64,000 bases of DNA from positions 10,105-74,104 of the forward strand of contig DASTVZ010000052.1 of the NCBI GenBank assembly GCA_035758845.1. Reading direction: 5' to 3'. The notes under the pieces are model-generated. The model saw nothing but the letters and a program-made list of their open reading frames with translations, was not told the origin of the DNA and ran no database searches. Within the stretch, counting starts at the first letter, position 1; every line of letters begins with the position of its first letter. The stretch comes from JALZOC01 sp035758845 (GTDB taxonomy: Bacteria; Acidobacteriota; Vicinamibacteria; Vicinamibacterales; 2-12-FULL-66-21). The translations under genes were made by a program, and so were the position numbers. Positions 1 to 8,042 of this stretch are shown in pieces.

Positions 1-1846
1 GGATGGCGAGGATGCCGGCCCGCACCTCCAAACCGGCGGCGGCGGACGACTCGAATGTGTCAAGGATCGTCACCTTCGTATACGTGATCGCATCCGTATA
101 GTAGTCGCAATCAACCGCACGCAGGTACGCTTTGCGGCCGTCGAAATCAAATCGTTCGACCTGAAACAGCTGGCCCTCGAGAATGTAGATTGCCTTCTCG
201 TGCAGCGTGGCCGGCCCGCTGGTGAAATCGGTTTCGCCGATGACACGTTCGCCGTTCGTGCAATCCACCACGACGAAGTTATCGGACGAGACCGACCGCA
301 GGCTCACTGCATCGGCGGGATATGATTCGTTTGTCCAGTTCCACTGACCGTCCGCTTGATGGACGAATCCTTCTTCAGCGAGCACGGACAGCACCGCCTG
401 GAGATCGACTTCCTCGCCGAAACGTTCGTCGATGGCGAACGGTAGTTCGAACGCTGCGCATTTGACGTGATCGAGAAGAATGTGGAGGTTGTCGGGATTG
501 ATCAGCGCATGCTCGGGCGACGCATCGAAGAAGTACGACGGATTGCGGACGATGAACTGATCGATGGGTGCGCTGCTGGCGACCAGCACGGCCGCAGATC
601 TGGTCGTTCGGCGACCGGCGCGTCCGGCGCGTTGCCAGGTCGCGGCGATGGTCCCCGGATAGCCGGCCAGAACCGCAACGTCGAGCGCGCCAATGTCGAT
701 CCCGAGCTCCAGCGCGTTGGTCGAGACGACCGCACGCACGCGCCCTTCGCGAAGACCGCGTTCGATCTCCCGCCTGCGATTCGGCAGGTAGCCGCCGCGA
801 TACCCGCGAATGACATCTGCCGCACCCGGCGGACCATGGAATGCGTCCTTCAGATAGGTAGTCAGGATCTCCACCGACAAACGGCTCTGCGCAAACAGAA
901 TCAGTTGGAGATTGTGGCGGAGAAACTCGAGCGCGACACGTCGTGTCTCGGCAAGATACGAACGTCGAATGCCGAGCTGTGCGTTGACAACCGGGGGATT
1001 GACGAAGAGAAAGAATTTTTCGCCGCGCGCGGCGCCGCTCTTTTCAACAAGCTCGAACGGCCGGCCGATCAGCCGTTCCGCAAGTTCCCTTGGATTGGCA
1101 ATCGTGGCCGACGAACAGATGAAAGTCGGATTCGATCCGTAGTGTCGGCAGATGCGATGGAGACGGCGAATGATGTTCGCCAGATGGCTTCCGAACACGC
1201 CGCGGTAGGCATGGAGTTCGTCGATGATGACAAACCGAAGGTTCTCGAACAGCTTGGCCCATCGCGGATGATGCGGCAGGATGCCCGAGTGGACCATGTC
1301 GGGATTGCTGAGCACCACGTGCGCCTTGCCGCGGATCGCGCGCCGCGCATCTGCCGGTGTGTCGCCGTCATAGGTAAAGACCCCAATCTGCAGATCGGAA
1401 TCGTGAGCGACAAGCTCGGAAAGCTCGTGCAGCTCTGCGAGCTGATCCTGCGCGAGCGCCTTCGTCGGAAACAGGTAGAGCGCGCGCGTCGACGCGTCCT
1501 GGAGAATCGCGTTCAACACCGGCCCGTTGTAACAGAGGGTTTTGCCCGAAGCCGTGGGCGTGATGGTCACGACATTGCGTCCTGCGAGCACGTGTTCGAA
1601 CGCTTCGGCCTGATGCGTGTAGAGCTGGTCGATGCCGCGGCCTGCGAGCGCGGCGATGAGCCGATCGTCAGTGCCGGTCGGATACGGTGAAAAAGAGGCC
1701 GTGATGGCGGGCAGCCGATGCGCGGCCGTGACGATGAGATCGGTGTCGCGTCCCAACGGCGCTGGAGATGCCGTCAGCCGCGATAATACTTCGTGCAGCG
1801 AACGGTCTTTATCTCCGGAAATGACAGGCAGGGTCGGTTGCGGCAT
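1..1846 (-). CDS. MrfA/YprA-like DEAD/DEAH-box helicase, 3' part outside window
   Basis: Superfamily 2 helicase; relatives (MrfA/YprA, with a C-terminal DUF1998 zinc region) act in DNA repair. The frame is open from an ATG at 1846 to the window edge (615 codons), so the C-terminus is missing. Visible motifs: Walker A TPTASGKT near residues 97-104, a DELH Walker B box near 209, CSSAT (motif III), and QRAGRAGR (motif VI) near 403. The long open frame on the opposite strand (467-1690) has no family signature and is a shadow. It is the last gene of a minus-strand run, 72 bp after the symporter gene. The usual nuclease partner MrfB is not in view. The helicase call is firm; the MrfA assignment is by motif order. 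Confidence 0.88.
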   Translation of the reverse strand, partial: MPQPTLPVISGDKDRSLHEVLSRLTASPAPLGRDTDLIVTAAHRLPAITASFSPYPTGTDDRLIAALAGRGIDQLYTHQAEAFEHVLAGRNVVTITPTASGKTLCYNGPVLNAILQDASTRALYLFPTKALAQDQLAELHELSELVAHDSDLQIGVFTYDGDTPADARRAIRGKAHVVLSNPDMVHSGILPHHPRWAKLFENLRFVIIDELHAYRGVFGSHLANIIRRLHRICRHYGSNPTFICSSATIANPRELAERLIGRPFELVEKSGAARGEKFFLFVNPPVVNAQLGIRRSYLAETRRVALEFLRHNLQLILFAQSRLSVEILTTYLKDAFHGPPGAADVIRGYRGGYLPNRRREIERGLREGRVRAVVSTNALELGIDIGALDVAVLAGYPGTIAATWQRAGRAGRRTTRSAAVLVASSAPIDQFIVRNPSYFFDASPEHALINPDNLHILLDHVKCAAFELPFAIDERFGEEVDLQAVLSVLAEEGFVHQADGQWNWTNESYPADAVSLRSVSSDNFVVVDCTNGERVIGETDFTSGPATLHEKAIYILEGQLFQVERFDFDGRKAYLRAVDCDYYTDAITYTKVTILDTFESSAAAGLEVRAGILAI

Positions 1847-1918
1847 CGAAACTGTTGAGTCCGTTGGAATTGCGCAGCCATGGTAGCAGGCTGCCGCGGG
1901 GCGATCAAGAGGCGAAAC

Positions 1919-3319
1919 TCAATCCCGGACCCCTGATCCCGGATCCCGGACCGCGCCCTTCGACGGGCTCAGGGCGTCCGGAGCTTGTCGAGGGTCGGAT
2001 CCCGGCACCGCCGCACCAAACGGCTCGCGCGATATCTTTGCGGCGAGCGCGCTTAACCCAATCACCCCAATCAGATTCGGAAACACCTGAAGCGCATTCA
2101 TCAGATCGCCCCAGGCCCAGACAGTGGCAACCTTGGACACGGCACCCAATGGAATGAGAAGACAGTAGATCCACCGATACGGCATCGTGACGCGTCGGCC
2201 GAGGATGTACTCGAAGAACTGCTCGCCATAGTAGGCCCAACCGATCAGGGTCGTGTATCCGAAGAGGAATGCGCAGAATGCGACGATGTAACCTCCGGCC
2301 ACCGGAATCGCCGAGTTGAAAGCAGAGGCAACGGCGGCAGTACTCGTCAGACCGGATTCCCATACGCCAGTCAGCAGAATCGTCATCGCGCTGATGGTGG
2401 AGGTAACGAATGACACGACGAAAACTTCGATGACGCCGTTCAGCCCCTGCTGCACCGGCTGTGAACTCCGTGCCGTCCCATACGCGACAGCTGCCGTGCC
2501 ATACCCCGCCTCGTTGGCATAGATGCCGCGCGCAATGCCGTAACGCATCGCGACAAGAATGCCGAGTCCTCCGCCGGCCACAGACTGGAACGAAAACGCA
2601 CGCTCGAAGATGAGACTGATGACTGATGGAATGCGCGAGAGATTGAGAACGATGACGATCAATCCACCGGCCAGGTAGAGACCCACCTTCAGCGGCGATA
2701 ACTTCTCCGCCGCGCGGCCAATCGACTTGATACCTCCGATGATCACGAGCCACGTCAGAATCGCAATCGTGATCCCCGATGCGAGTTTCGGGATCCCAAC
2801 GACGCTGTTCAACACCAGGGCCATCGAGTTCGGTTGGGTGAAGGGCGTCGTGGTCAGTGCTGCCACGGCGGCCACCAGGGCGAACGTCCATGCGAGCCAT
2901 GGCGATCGAAGGCCGTCGCGCAGGTAGTACATCGGTCCGGACAAGACCGTCGCGCCGCGTGTTTCGCGAAACGTGATACCGAGGACAGCCTCGCTGAACT
3001 TGATCGCCATCGCGACGAAGCCATACACCCATATCCAGAAGAGCGCTCCAGGTCCGCCAGACACGATGGCGGTCGCGACGCCGGCGATATTGCCGGTGCC
3101 GATTGACGCCGCCAGTGCCGTCATGAATGCTTGAAACGGGGTCAGCGCTCCTTCCCCGCCGCTCGCGCGCGTCACAAAGGCCCCACGCCACGCGTCGGCA
3201 AAGCGGCGCACCTGGACGAAACGCAGCCGCAGCGTCAGAAACAATCCGGCGCCGAGCAGCACCGCAACCACCCACGGCATGAACACGGCGTCGGCAAGCG
3301 ATTGGATGCGATCGCTCAT
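1919..3319 (-). CDS. Alanine/glycine:cation symporter (AGCS family)
   Basis: Inner-membrane sodium- or proton-coupled uptake of alanine or glycine. About ten hydrophobic segments. Family-typical stretches are visible: ASIGTGNIAGVA near residue 71, FRETRG, and RGIYANEAGYGTA in the central part. At 466 residues it is of normal length, but the last ~25 residues (rich in P, S, G, R, D) are encoded by a heptamer word array plus an inverted repeat at 1925-1998, so the tail is repeat-derived and probably not functional. The SDR gene lies 69 bp upstream, separated by another word array. Substrate is inferred from the family only. Confidence 0.9.
   Translation of the reverse strand: MSDRIQSLADAVFMPWVVAVLLGAGLFLTLRLRFVQVRRFADAWRGAFVTRASGGEGALTPFQAFMTALAASIGTGNIAGVATAIVSGGPGALFWIWVYGFVAMAIKFSEAVLGITFRETRGATVLSGPMYYLRDGLRSPWLAWTFALVAAVAALTTTPFTQPNSMALVLNSVVGIPKLASGITIAILTWLVIIGGIKSIGRAAEKLSPLKVGLYLAGGLIVIVLNLSRIPSVISLIFERAFSFQSVAGGGLGILVAMRYGIARGIYANEAGYGTAAVAYGTARSSQPVQQGLNGVIEVFVVSFVTSTISAMTILLTGVWESGLTSTAAVASAFNSAIPVAGGYIVAFCAFLFGYTTLIGWAYYGEQFFEYILGRRVTMPYRWIYCLLIPLGAVSKVATVWAWGDLMNALQVFPNLIGVIGLSALAAKISREPFGAAVPGSDPRQAPDALSPSKGAVRDPGSGVRD
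1925..1952. repeat. Heptamer word array (ccggNNN type) inside the symporter 3' end
   Basis: Four exact 7-bp steps: ccggacc, cctgatc, ccggatc, ccggacc. The array is read in frame as part of the symporter C-terminal tail. The same word type recurs at 26265, 30314, 56401 and 56474. Confidence 0.8.
1956..1994. repeat. Imperfect inverted repeat (cccttcgacgggctc ... gagcttgtcgaggg)
   Basis: The arms at 1956-1970 and 1981-1994 pair with one or two mismatches around a short loop. The pattern resembles the widespread 'TCGACAAGCTC' dispersed repeat of many GC-rich bacteria. It lies inside the symporter tail and could fold in the mRNA. Confidence 0.55.
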
Positions 3320-3330
3320 GGCTTACGCCT

Positions 3331-3385
3331 CTAGGCTCGAGGCTCGAAGCTCAATGGGCTCGAGCCATGCGCCCTGAGCCATGAG
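3331..3385. repeat. Degenerate ggctcga/gagcc word array
   Basis: The spacer between the SDR stop and the symporter start is made of repeated ggctcga and gagccat words with a period of about 7. It belongs to the same GGCTNNN/NNNAGCC family as the arrays at 29060, 50838 and 53950. Confidence 0.65.
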
Positions 3386-3388
3386 CCC

Positions 3389-4168
3389 TTAGATATTCGA
3401 TCGCGACTGACAACCATCGACGGGAATCGACGCGCCACTGATCCAGCTCGCGCGTGGCGAGGCCAGGAATGCGACGGCCGCGCCCACTTCGTCGGCGCGG
3501 CCCATTCGTCCAAACGGCAGGTCGCGCTTGATGAATTCCGCGATTCCCTGTGGATCGGCCTGTTGTCGTTTGTGCCAGGAGCCGCCGGGGAACATGATCG
3601 AGCCTGGCGCGACGCTGTTCACGCGGATGTTCAAAGGTGCGAGCTGTTGCGCAAGAGACTTTCCGAGGCTGATTTCGGCCGCTTTGACCGCGTTGTAGGT
3701 CATCCGGCCGCCCGACTCGCGCCCCCAGATCGACGCGATCATGATGATCGCTCCGCCTCCACGCTGCTTCATGTGCGGCACGGCCAGCCGAGAGGCGCGA
3801 ATCGCCGGAAAGAGCGTCTCATCGAAGGCCGCCTGCCACTCGGCGTCCGTCGTGTCGAGCAGATCCTTGCCGCCTGCCCGCCCGACGTTGTTGACGAGAA
3901 TGTCGAGTCCGCCAAACCGTTCAAGCGTGCGATCGATCACGGTGGCGATTCCCTCGCCGGTCGAAACGTCCGCCTGCACCGTGGTAATCATGTTCGGCCG
4001 CCGCGCGACCGCTTCGACTTCAATCGCCGCGGCCGCCAGCTGCTCGGGGCCGCGCGCGCAAATGCACACACGGCACCCTTCGGCAATCAGCGCCCGCGCG
4101 CTCGCCAGGCCCAGACCGCGGCTCGATCCGGTGACGATGGCTACTTTGTTTGTGAGTTGAAGATCCAT
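3389..4168 (-). CDS. SDR family NAD(P)-dependent oxidoreductase
   Basis: Classical short-chain dehydrogenase of 259 residues. The Rossmann motif TGSSRGLG is at residues 13-20, followed by NNVG near 93 and the catalytic triad Ser146, Tyr158, Lys162 (YNAVK). The C-terminal GASIPVDGC matches the FabG-like ending. The start codon overlaps the stop of the DUF547 gene by one base (TAATG), implying translational coupling. The substrate cannot be read from the sequence; the family reduces or oxidises keto/hydroxy groups of acyl, sugar or steroid compounds. Confidence 0.92.
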   Translation of the reverse strand: MDLQLTNKVAIVTGSSRGLGLASARALIAEGCRVCICARGPEQLAAAAIEVEAVARRPNMITTVQADVSTGEGIATVIDRTLERFGGLDILVNNVGRAGGKDLLDTTDAEWQAAFDETLFPAIRASRLAVPHMKQRGGGAIIMIASIWGRESGGRMTYNAVKAAEISLGKSLAQQLAPLNIRVNSVAPGSIMFPGGSWHKRQQADPQGIAEFIKRDLPFGRMGRADEVGAAVAFLASPRASWISGASIPVDGCQSRSNI

Positions 4169-5028
4169 TACTTCGGCGGCCCGCCCGTCAGGTCGTTGAG
4201 CCGCCAGTCGAATGGATGATATGTCACCTTGAATTCATTCTTTTGCAGGAATTCCTTCTCCAGCGGCAGCAGCCGCGGCGTGACGAACGCGACAATCGCG
4301 CGCTCGATCGGAGAGCGCTGCGTGAGGGGACCTGTCGCGCCGGTATCGTACACCGCAATGAACTCGGAGTCGTGCCAGCTGATAATCGGCGTCACCGATA
4401 TCTGATTCGCCGATCGATCGATCCTGATCATCGTTTGCTCGGACACAAACTCGTTCTGCACGTCGTCGAGCTGCTGCTTGAGCTGATCGCCTGTGTACGC
4501 CTCACTCCTGAGGCGGCCGCTGCCGACCGCGCCGCGTCCCAACGCGAGATACAGGCGCGGCTCCTTGAATTGCGGAAGAATCTTCTTCTCGATGTCGTCG
4601 AGCGTCAGGCTCTGGCCCGCGGCGCGGTGTTTGAGTTGCTCGAACGCTCCCGGGACCTGCCGCACGCTGTTCGACGGGTACGCCTTACTGCCTCCGTTCA
4701 GCGGGTAGTGATCGACAACGGTCTGTAGGACGAACGCATTGTAGGCGTTGAGCCAGAACGCCATCTGCTGTTCGCGCGACCACGATTGGTACGTCGCCGC
4801 CGGCACGTTCAGCGATGCGGCATATCGGTCGAGCGCCCCGCGCGACGCGCGCAGCGCCCGGTAATAAACCAACCCGTCGCGAACGTTCAGCTCGAGGATC
4901 TGATCGAAGGCGCGATGGAGTGCATCCCCAGTGCCTCCCTGTGCCGCAAACGCGCGGACCTGCGACGGCGGAGGAGCGACGGCGACGAGAAAGACAGCGA
5001 TGGTAAGAGCAAGCCCCGTGTAACGCAT
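4168..5028 (-). CDS. Secreted DUF547 protein with altered core motif
   Basis: 286 residues with an N-terminal signal peptide (hydrophobic from about residue 8, A-rich cleavage region near 28). The DUF547 hallmark FWLNAYNAFVLQTV is near residue 92. The second hallmark, normally of the form HFALxCGAxSCPxLRxEAY, reads YLALGRGAVGSGRLRSEAY here, so the histidine, both cysteines and the proline are gone while the framework residues remain. It lies 24 bp after an alpha/beta hydrolase gene and overlaps the SDR by one base. The family's function is unknown; a thiol- or metal-dependent role would be lost in this copy. Confidence 0.85.
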   Translation of the reverse strand: MRYTGLALTIAVFLVAVAPPPSQVRAFAAQGGTGDALHRAFDQILELNVRDGLVYYRALRASRGALDRYAASLNVPAATYQSWSREQQMAFWLNAYNAFVLQTVVDHYPLNGGSKAYPSNSVRQVPGAFEQLKHRAAGQSLTLDDIEKKILPQFKEPRLYLALGRGAVGSGRLRSEAYTGDQLKQQLDDVQNEFVSEQTMIRIDRSANQISVTPIISWHDSEFIAVYDTGATGPLTQRSPIERAIVAFVTPRLLPLEKEFLQKNEFKVTYHPFDWRLNDLTGGPPK

Positions 5029-5052
5029 ATTTCGATATTAGTTCACAGATGG

Positions 5053-5871
5053 TCAAAGGTTCGATGAGAGGAAATCAGCCAGGGCGAGGGCAAACCCATC
5101 CGGGACCTCCAGGTTCGACAGATGCCCCGCCTGCGGAAGAATGACGAGGCGCGATCGCGCAATCTGGTTCTGCAGCGCAACGGCGTCGATGACCGGCGTC
5201 AGCATGTCCTCCTCGCCCACGACGACCAGCGTGGGACAGGAAATCCGCGCCAGATCCCTGGTCGAGTCGGGACGACGCATCATCGCTTCGATGGCGGCGA
5301 CGATTCCCTCTGTGCCCGCGGTCTCGATCATCGCGCGTACTCGTTGCGGAATTTCAGCGCGACGTTCGAAGGTCGTTTCGCCGAGCAGCTTCGGGAGCAT
5401 CGATTGCGCGACGCCCGCCGGGCCCTCAGCGCGCGCGAGCGCGATCATCTTGCGACGACCGTCCAACCCTTCGGGCGTGTCGGCCTGCGCCTTGGTATCG
5501 GCGAGGATCATTCCGCTGAACCGCTCGGGCGCGCTCCGGAAGAGCGCGAGCGTGATGTAGCCCCCCATCGACAGCCCGCCAATGACGGCTCGATCGACGG
5601 CGAGTTCGTCGAGCAGTGCGGCAATGTCGCCGGCCATGTCGTCGAGCGTGCTCGACCCGCTGGCAGGAGCGGCATCTGGTCCAAAGCCGCGCAGGTCCGG
5701 TGCGATGAAGCGCCAGCCTTCCGGAACGCGCTCCAACTGCGGCCTCCACATATCGGCATTGAGTGGAAACGCGTGAATGAGGACTACCGGCCAGCCGATG
5801 CCCGCCTCGAGATATCGCACGCTGCGTCCGTTGATCGTGGCTCGTAACTCACGGACCATGTCACCGATCAT
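5053..5871 (-). CDS. Alpha/beta-fold hydrolase
   Basis: 272 residues, cytoplasmic (no signal peptide). The oxyanion-hole region HAFPLN is near residue 33. The nucleophile elbow GLSMGG gives Ser101; the remaining triad is Asp222 (GEEDMLTP) and His250 (AGHLSN). Resembles 3-oxoadipate enol-lactonase-like hydrolases, but the substrate cannot be assigned. First gene of the minus-strand run; the heme membrane protein gene starts divergently 92 bp away. Confidence 0.9.
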   Translation of the reverse strand: MIGDMVRELRATINGRSVRYLEAGIGWPVVLIHAFPLNADMWRPQLERVPEGWRFIAPDLRGFGPDAAPASGSSTLDDMAGDIAALLDELAVDRAVIGGLSMGGYITLALFRSAPERFSGMILADTKAQADTPEGLDGRRKMIALARAEGPAGVAQSMLPKLLGETTFERRAEIPQRVRAMIETAGTEGIVAAIEAMMRRPDSTRDLARISCPTLVVVGEEDMLTPVIDAVALQNQIARSRLVILPQAGHLSNLEVPDGFALALADFLSSNL

Positions 5872-5963
5872 AGCGGTAATGGACTTTCGATTATCTGGTC
5901 TCCGGGATCCGCATACCGGTCGCTGTGTGACGGCGGACGGTTACCTGTCGTAAAAAGCAGGCG

Positions 5964-6539
5964 ATGCCTTCGGCGGTCGAGTTGTCCGCGTATGTCGCCC
6001 TTGTCGGCGTCGGGCTGCTCGCCGCCAATCTGCTGCTTGGCTTGTTGATAGCCGCCGGCTACAATCCCGCGCGCCATTGGCCTCATCGCGCGGTGAAGCT
6101 CTTCCGACTCCACAACTGGACCGGATACATCGCGCTCGCGACAGCAATTGTTCACCCGGCCATCCTGCTGTTTTCATCGTCGCCACGCTTCCGTGTCATC
6201 GATCTGTCGCTACCGATATGGTCACCGGTCCAGCCCATTTCGAATGTGCTCGGCGCGATTGCGCTGTACCTGGTCATCGTCGTGGTGGTTACCTCATTCT
6301 TTAGACGCGCGTTGGGACGACGGGTCTGGAAGTCGATTCACTACTCGACCTACGCGGCCGCCGTCGTCTTCTTCATCCATGGCCTCATCGCCGATCCGAC
6401 CGTTACCGGCCGCGCCATCGACTACATCGATGGCGAGAAGGTGTACGTCGAACTGTGCGTCGCGTCGTTCATGGTGCTTGCGATCTGGCGCATACGGCAC
6501 AGGCGAGCGAGACGACGCGCGGAGCTCAGCCACGTGTAG
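5964..6539 (+). CDS. Ferric reductase-like heme-binding membrane protein
   Basis: 191 residues with about five membrane segments. Candidate heme-ligating histidines lie in LHNWTGY (near residue 51), VHPAIL (near 64), IHYSTY (near 127) and FIHGLI (near 139), the spacing seen in the cytochrome-b-like ferric reductase/MsrQ domain. No FAD or NAD domain is fused and no MsrP-like partner is nearby, so it probably passes electrons to an unknown partner. Ends 23 bp before a 9-bp word array. Confidence 0.75.
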   Translation: MPSAVELSAYVALVGVGLLAANLLLGLLIAAGYNPARHWPHRAVKLFRLHNWTGYIALATAIVHPAILLFSSSPRFRVIDLSLPIWSPVQPISNVLGAIALYLVIVVVVTSFFRRALGRRVWKSIHYSTYAAAVVFFIHGLIADPTVTGRAIDYIDGEKVYVELCVASFMVLAIWRIRHRRARRRAELSHV

Positions 6540-6562
6540 TGCGGGCCCATGGCCCCGCCTCG

Positions 6563-6598
6563 TGGCACACCTGGCACTTCTGGCTCCCTTGGCACCAG
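6563..6598. repeat. Four-copy 9-bp word array (tggcacNNN)
   Basis: Exact 9-bp steps: tggcacacc, tggcacttc, tggctccct, tggcaccag. Lies in the 91-bp gap between the heme membrane protein and the small basic protein. Confidence 0.75.
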
Positions 6599-6630
6599 CA
6601 TTGCGAAGAAGTGAACCGGAGGTGCACGTC

Positions 6631-6861
6631 ATGCCCCGCGGAGACAAACGCCACTACACGGATAAGCAGAAGCGTCAGGCTGAGCACATCGAAAAGGGTT
6701 ATGAAGAACGCGGCGTCCCGGAACGCGAAGCTGAGCGTCGTGCGTGGGCCACGGTGAACAAGGTGCATCACGGTGGCGAGAAGCCGGGCGGCGGAGGCTA
6801 TGGGCGGTCCGAGAGCCACGAGCCGATGAGAAAGGGCGGCCGACGATCACACAGTCGTTGA
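6631..6861 (+). CDS. Small basic 'plasmid stabilization protein'-like protein
   Basis: 76 residues, very hydrophilic and basic. The start MPRGDKRHYTDKQKRQAEH and the core GYEERGVPEREAERRAWATVNK match a family of short proteins often labelled plasmid stabilization protein, with a glycine-rich tail. Function is not established. A GGAGG-like sequence (ccggagg, 6616-6622) precedes the ATG. The 3' end overlaps the end of the convergent VanZ-like gene by 15 bp. No other plasmid gene is nearby. Confidence 0.7.
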   Translation: MPRGDKRHYTDKQKRQAEHIEKGYEERGVPEREAERRAWATVNKVHHGGEKPGGGGYGRSESHEPMRKGGRRSHSR

Positions 6862-8034
6862 CGCGGTGGACTGCGCGCGACTCGATCGATCGACGCGGAT
6901 GGCGGCGATTCGCACGGCGGCAGCGGCGGAAATCGAGGCGAGCCACAAGAGGCCCCTCGACCACGCGACGATTGGATACGGATTGGCGGTGCTGACGTAC
7001 GCCGGGTCGCTGCCGGCTGCGCGCGAGTTGACCGACGCGCGCTGTTCCGCAGACCAGCGATGGCCGGTGCGCGAGACATACGATGGCGTGTCGAGCACTG
7101 GTGCGTAGTACTTCTCCAGAATCAGATTTTCCATCCACGCGCCTTTCACCTCGTTCGCCGCGAGCAGCTCGTTGCGCCGCTGCACATGCGTGACGCCTTC
7201 GGTCATGTACTGATCTTCGCGGGACACGCGCTGCAATACGAGCGGCGGCGGATGTATCCGCCACTCGGCCCGCTTGGCATCTGCCAGCGCCGGGAGCGCG
7301 GTCATCGAATACCGCGATTTGAACATCCCAACTTCCTGATCTCGGATGTCGTAGCCAAGATGAACGATGCGAACGAACAGCGCAAGCGCCAGAATCGTCA
7401 TCGAGGCGAGACGCCCGACCCGCACGATCGATCCTCGACGGAAGGTCGCTTGAAAGCGATCCGGCGGATCCGCGCCGAGACTGAACAAAAGGCCACAACC
7501 GATCGCCATCCCGTTCAGCAGAATATCGGCGATCTCTCCGACGCGGTTCGGGATGAACCACTGCAGCCACTCGTCGGCTGTTCCCACCAGCAGGCCGGCA
7601 AGAATCGGCATGATCAGTACTGCTGGATCCCGCAGTGGCCGCCACGCTCGATAGAACAAGAACGTGATGACGCCGTATTCCACGAAGTGAAACCGCTGGA
7701 CCACGTCGACATCCGGGTTACCGGTCGCCTCGACGAGAGAGAACCAGATCGCACCGCCGAGCGCCGCGATGAGAGCGCTATAGCGAAGCAGACGGTTGTG
7801 GCGGATTCGCAGAATGGCCGCAACCATCGCCGCGGCCGCAAGCACCGCAATCGCGGCGCCGACGATACGAACGAATTGCCCTGGAAATGTCGCGCGAATC
7901 CAGCTTCTGACAAATCCGATGAACGGGGCCGAGAGCACGAGCGCCGTTGAAACGACGATCGCCAGAATGAATCGCGTAGGGCGGAGGCCTGTCCCGAGCG
8001 AAGGCGACGCCTGAGTCGGAGGCCCTGGTTCCAT
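6847..8034 (-). CDS. VanZ-like family membrane protein
   Basis: 395 residues with about eight membrane segments. The VanZ-like core is near residues 125-195: a conserved glutamate in FVEYGV, then the ADEWLQWFIPNRVGEIAD block ending in a polar helix and a second membrane pair. A ~130-residue mostly soluble loop follows (residues 225-355), then a final membrane helix near 365. VanZ relatives are linked to glycopeptide resistance, but most have unknown roles. Divergent from the esterase gene with only 8 bp between starts, so the promoters must lie inside the neighbouring coding regions. Confidence 0.8.
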   Translation of the reverse strand: MEPGPPTQASPSLGTGLRPTRFILAIVVSTALVLSAPFIGFVRSWIRATFPGQFVRIVGAAIAVLAAAAMVAAILRIRHNRLLRYSALIAALGGAIWFSLVEATGNPDVDVVQRFHFVEYGVITFLFYRAWRPLRDPAVLIMPILAGLLVGTADEWLQWFIPNRVGEIADILLNGMAIGCGLLFSLGADPPDRFQATFRRGSIVRVGRLASMTILALALFVRIVHLGYDIRDQEVGMFKSRYSMTALPALADAKRAEWRIHPPPLVLQRVSREDQYMTEGVTHVQRRNELLAANEVKGAWMENLILEKYYAPVLDTPSYVSRTGHRWSAEQRASVNSRAAGSDPAYVSTANPYPIVAWSRGLLWLASISAAAAVRIAAIRVDRSSRAQSTASTTV

Positions 8035-8042
8035 GCGATACG

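Noticed and set aside
467..1690. Long plus-strand open frame of 407 codons
   Set aside because: Antisense to a helicase frame that carries all SF2 motifs; the plus-strand product is charged, low-complexity and has no domain. GC-rich shadow.
6631..6861. Plasmid-derived segment
   Set aside because: The family label says plasmid stabilization, but flanking genes are chromosomal and no replication or transfer gene is present.
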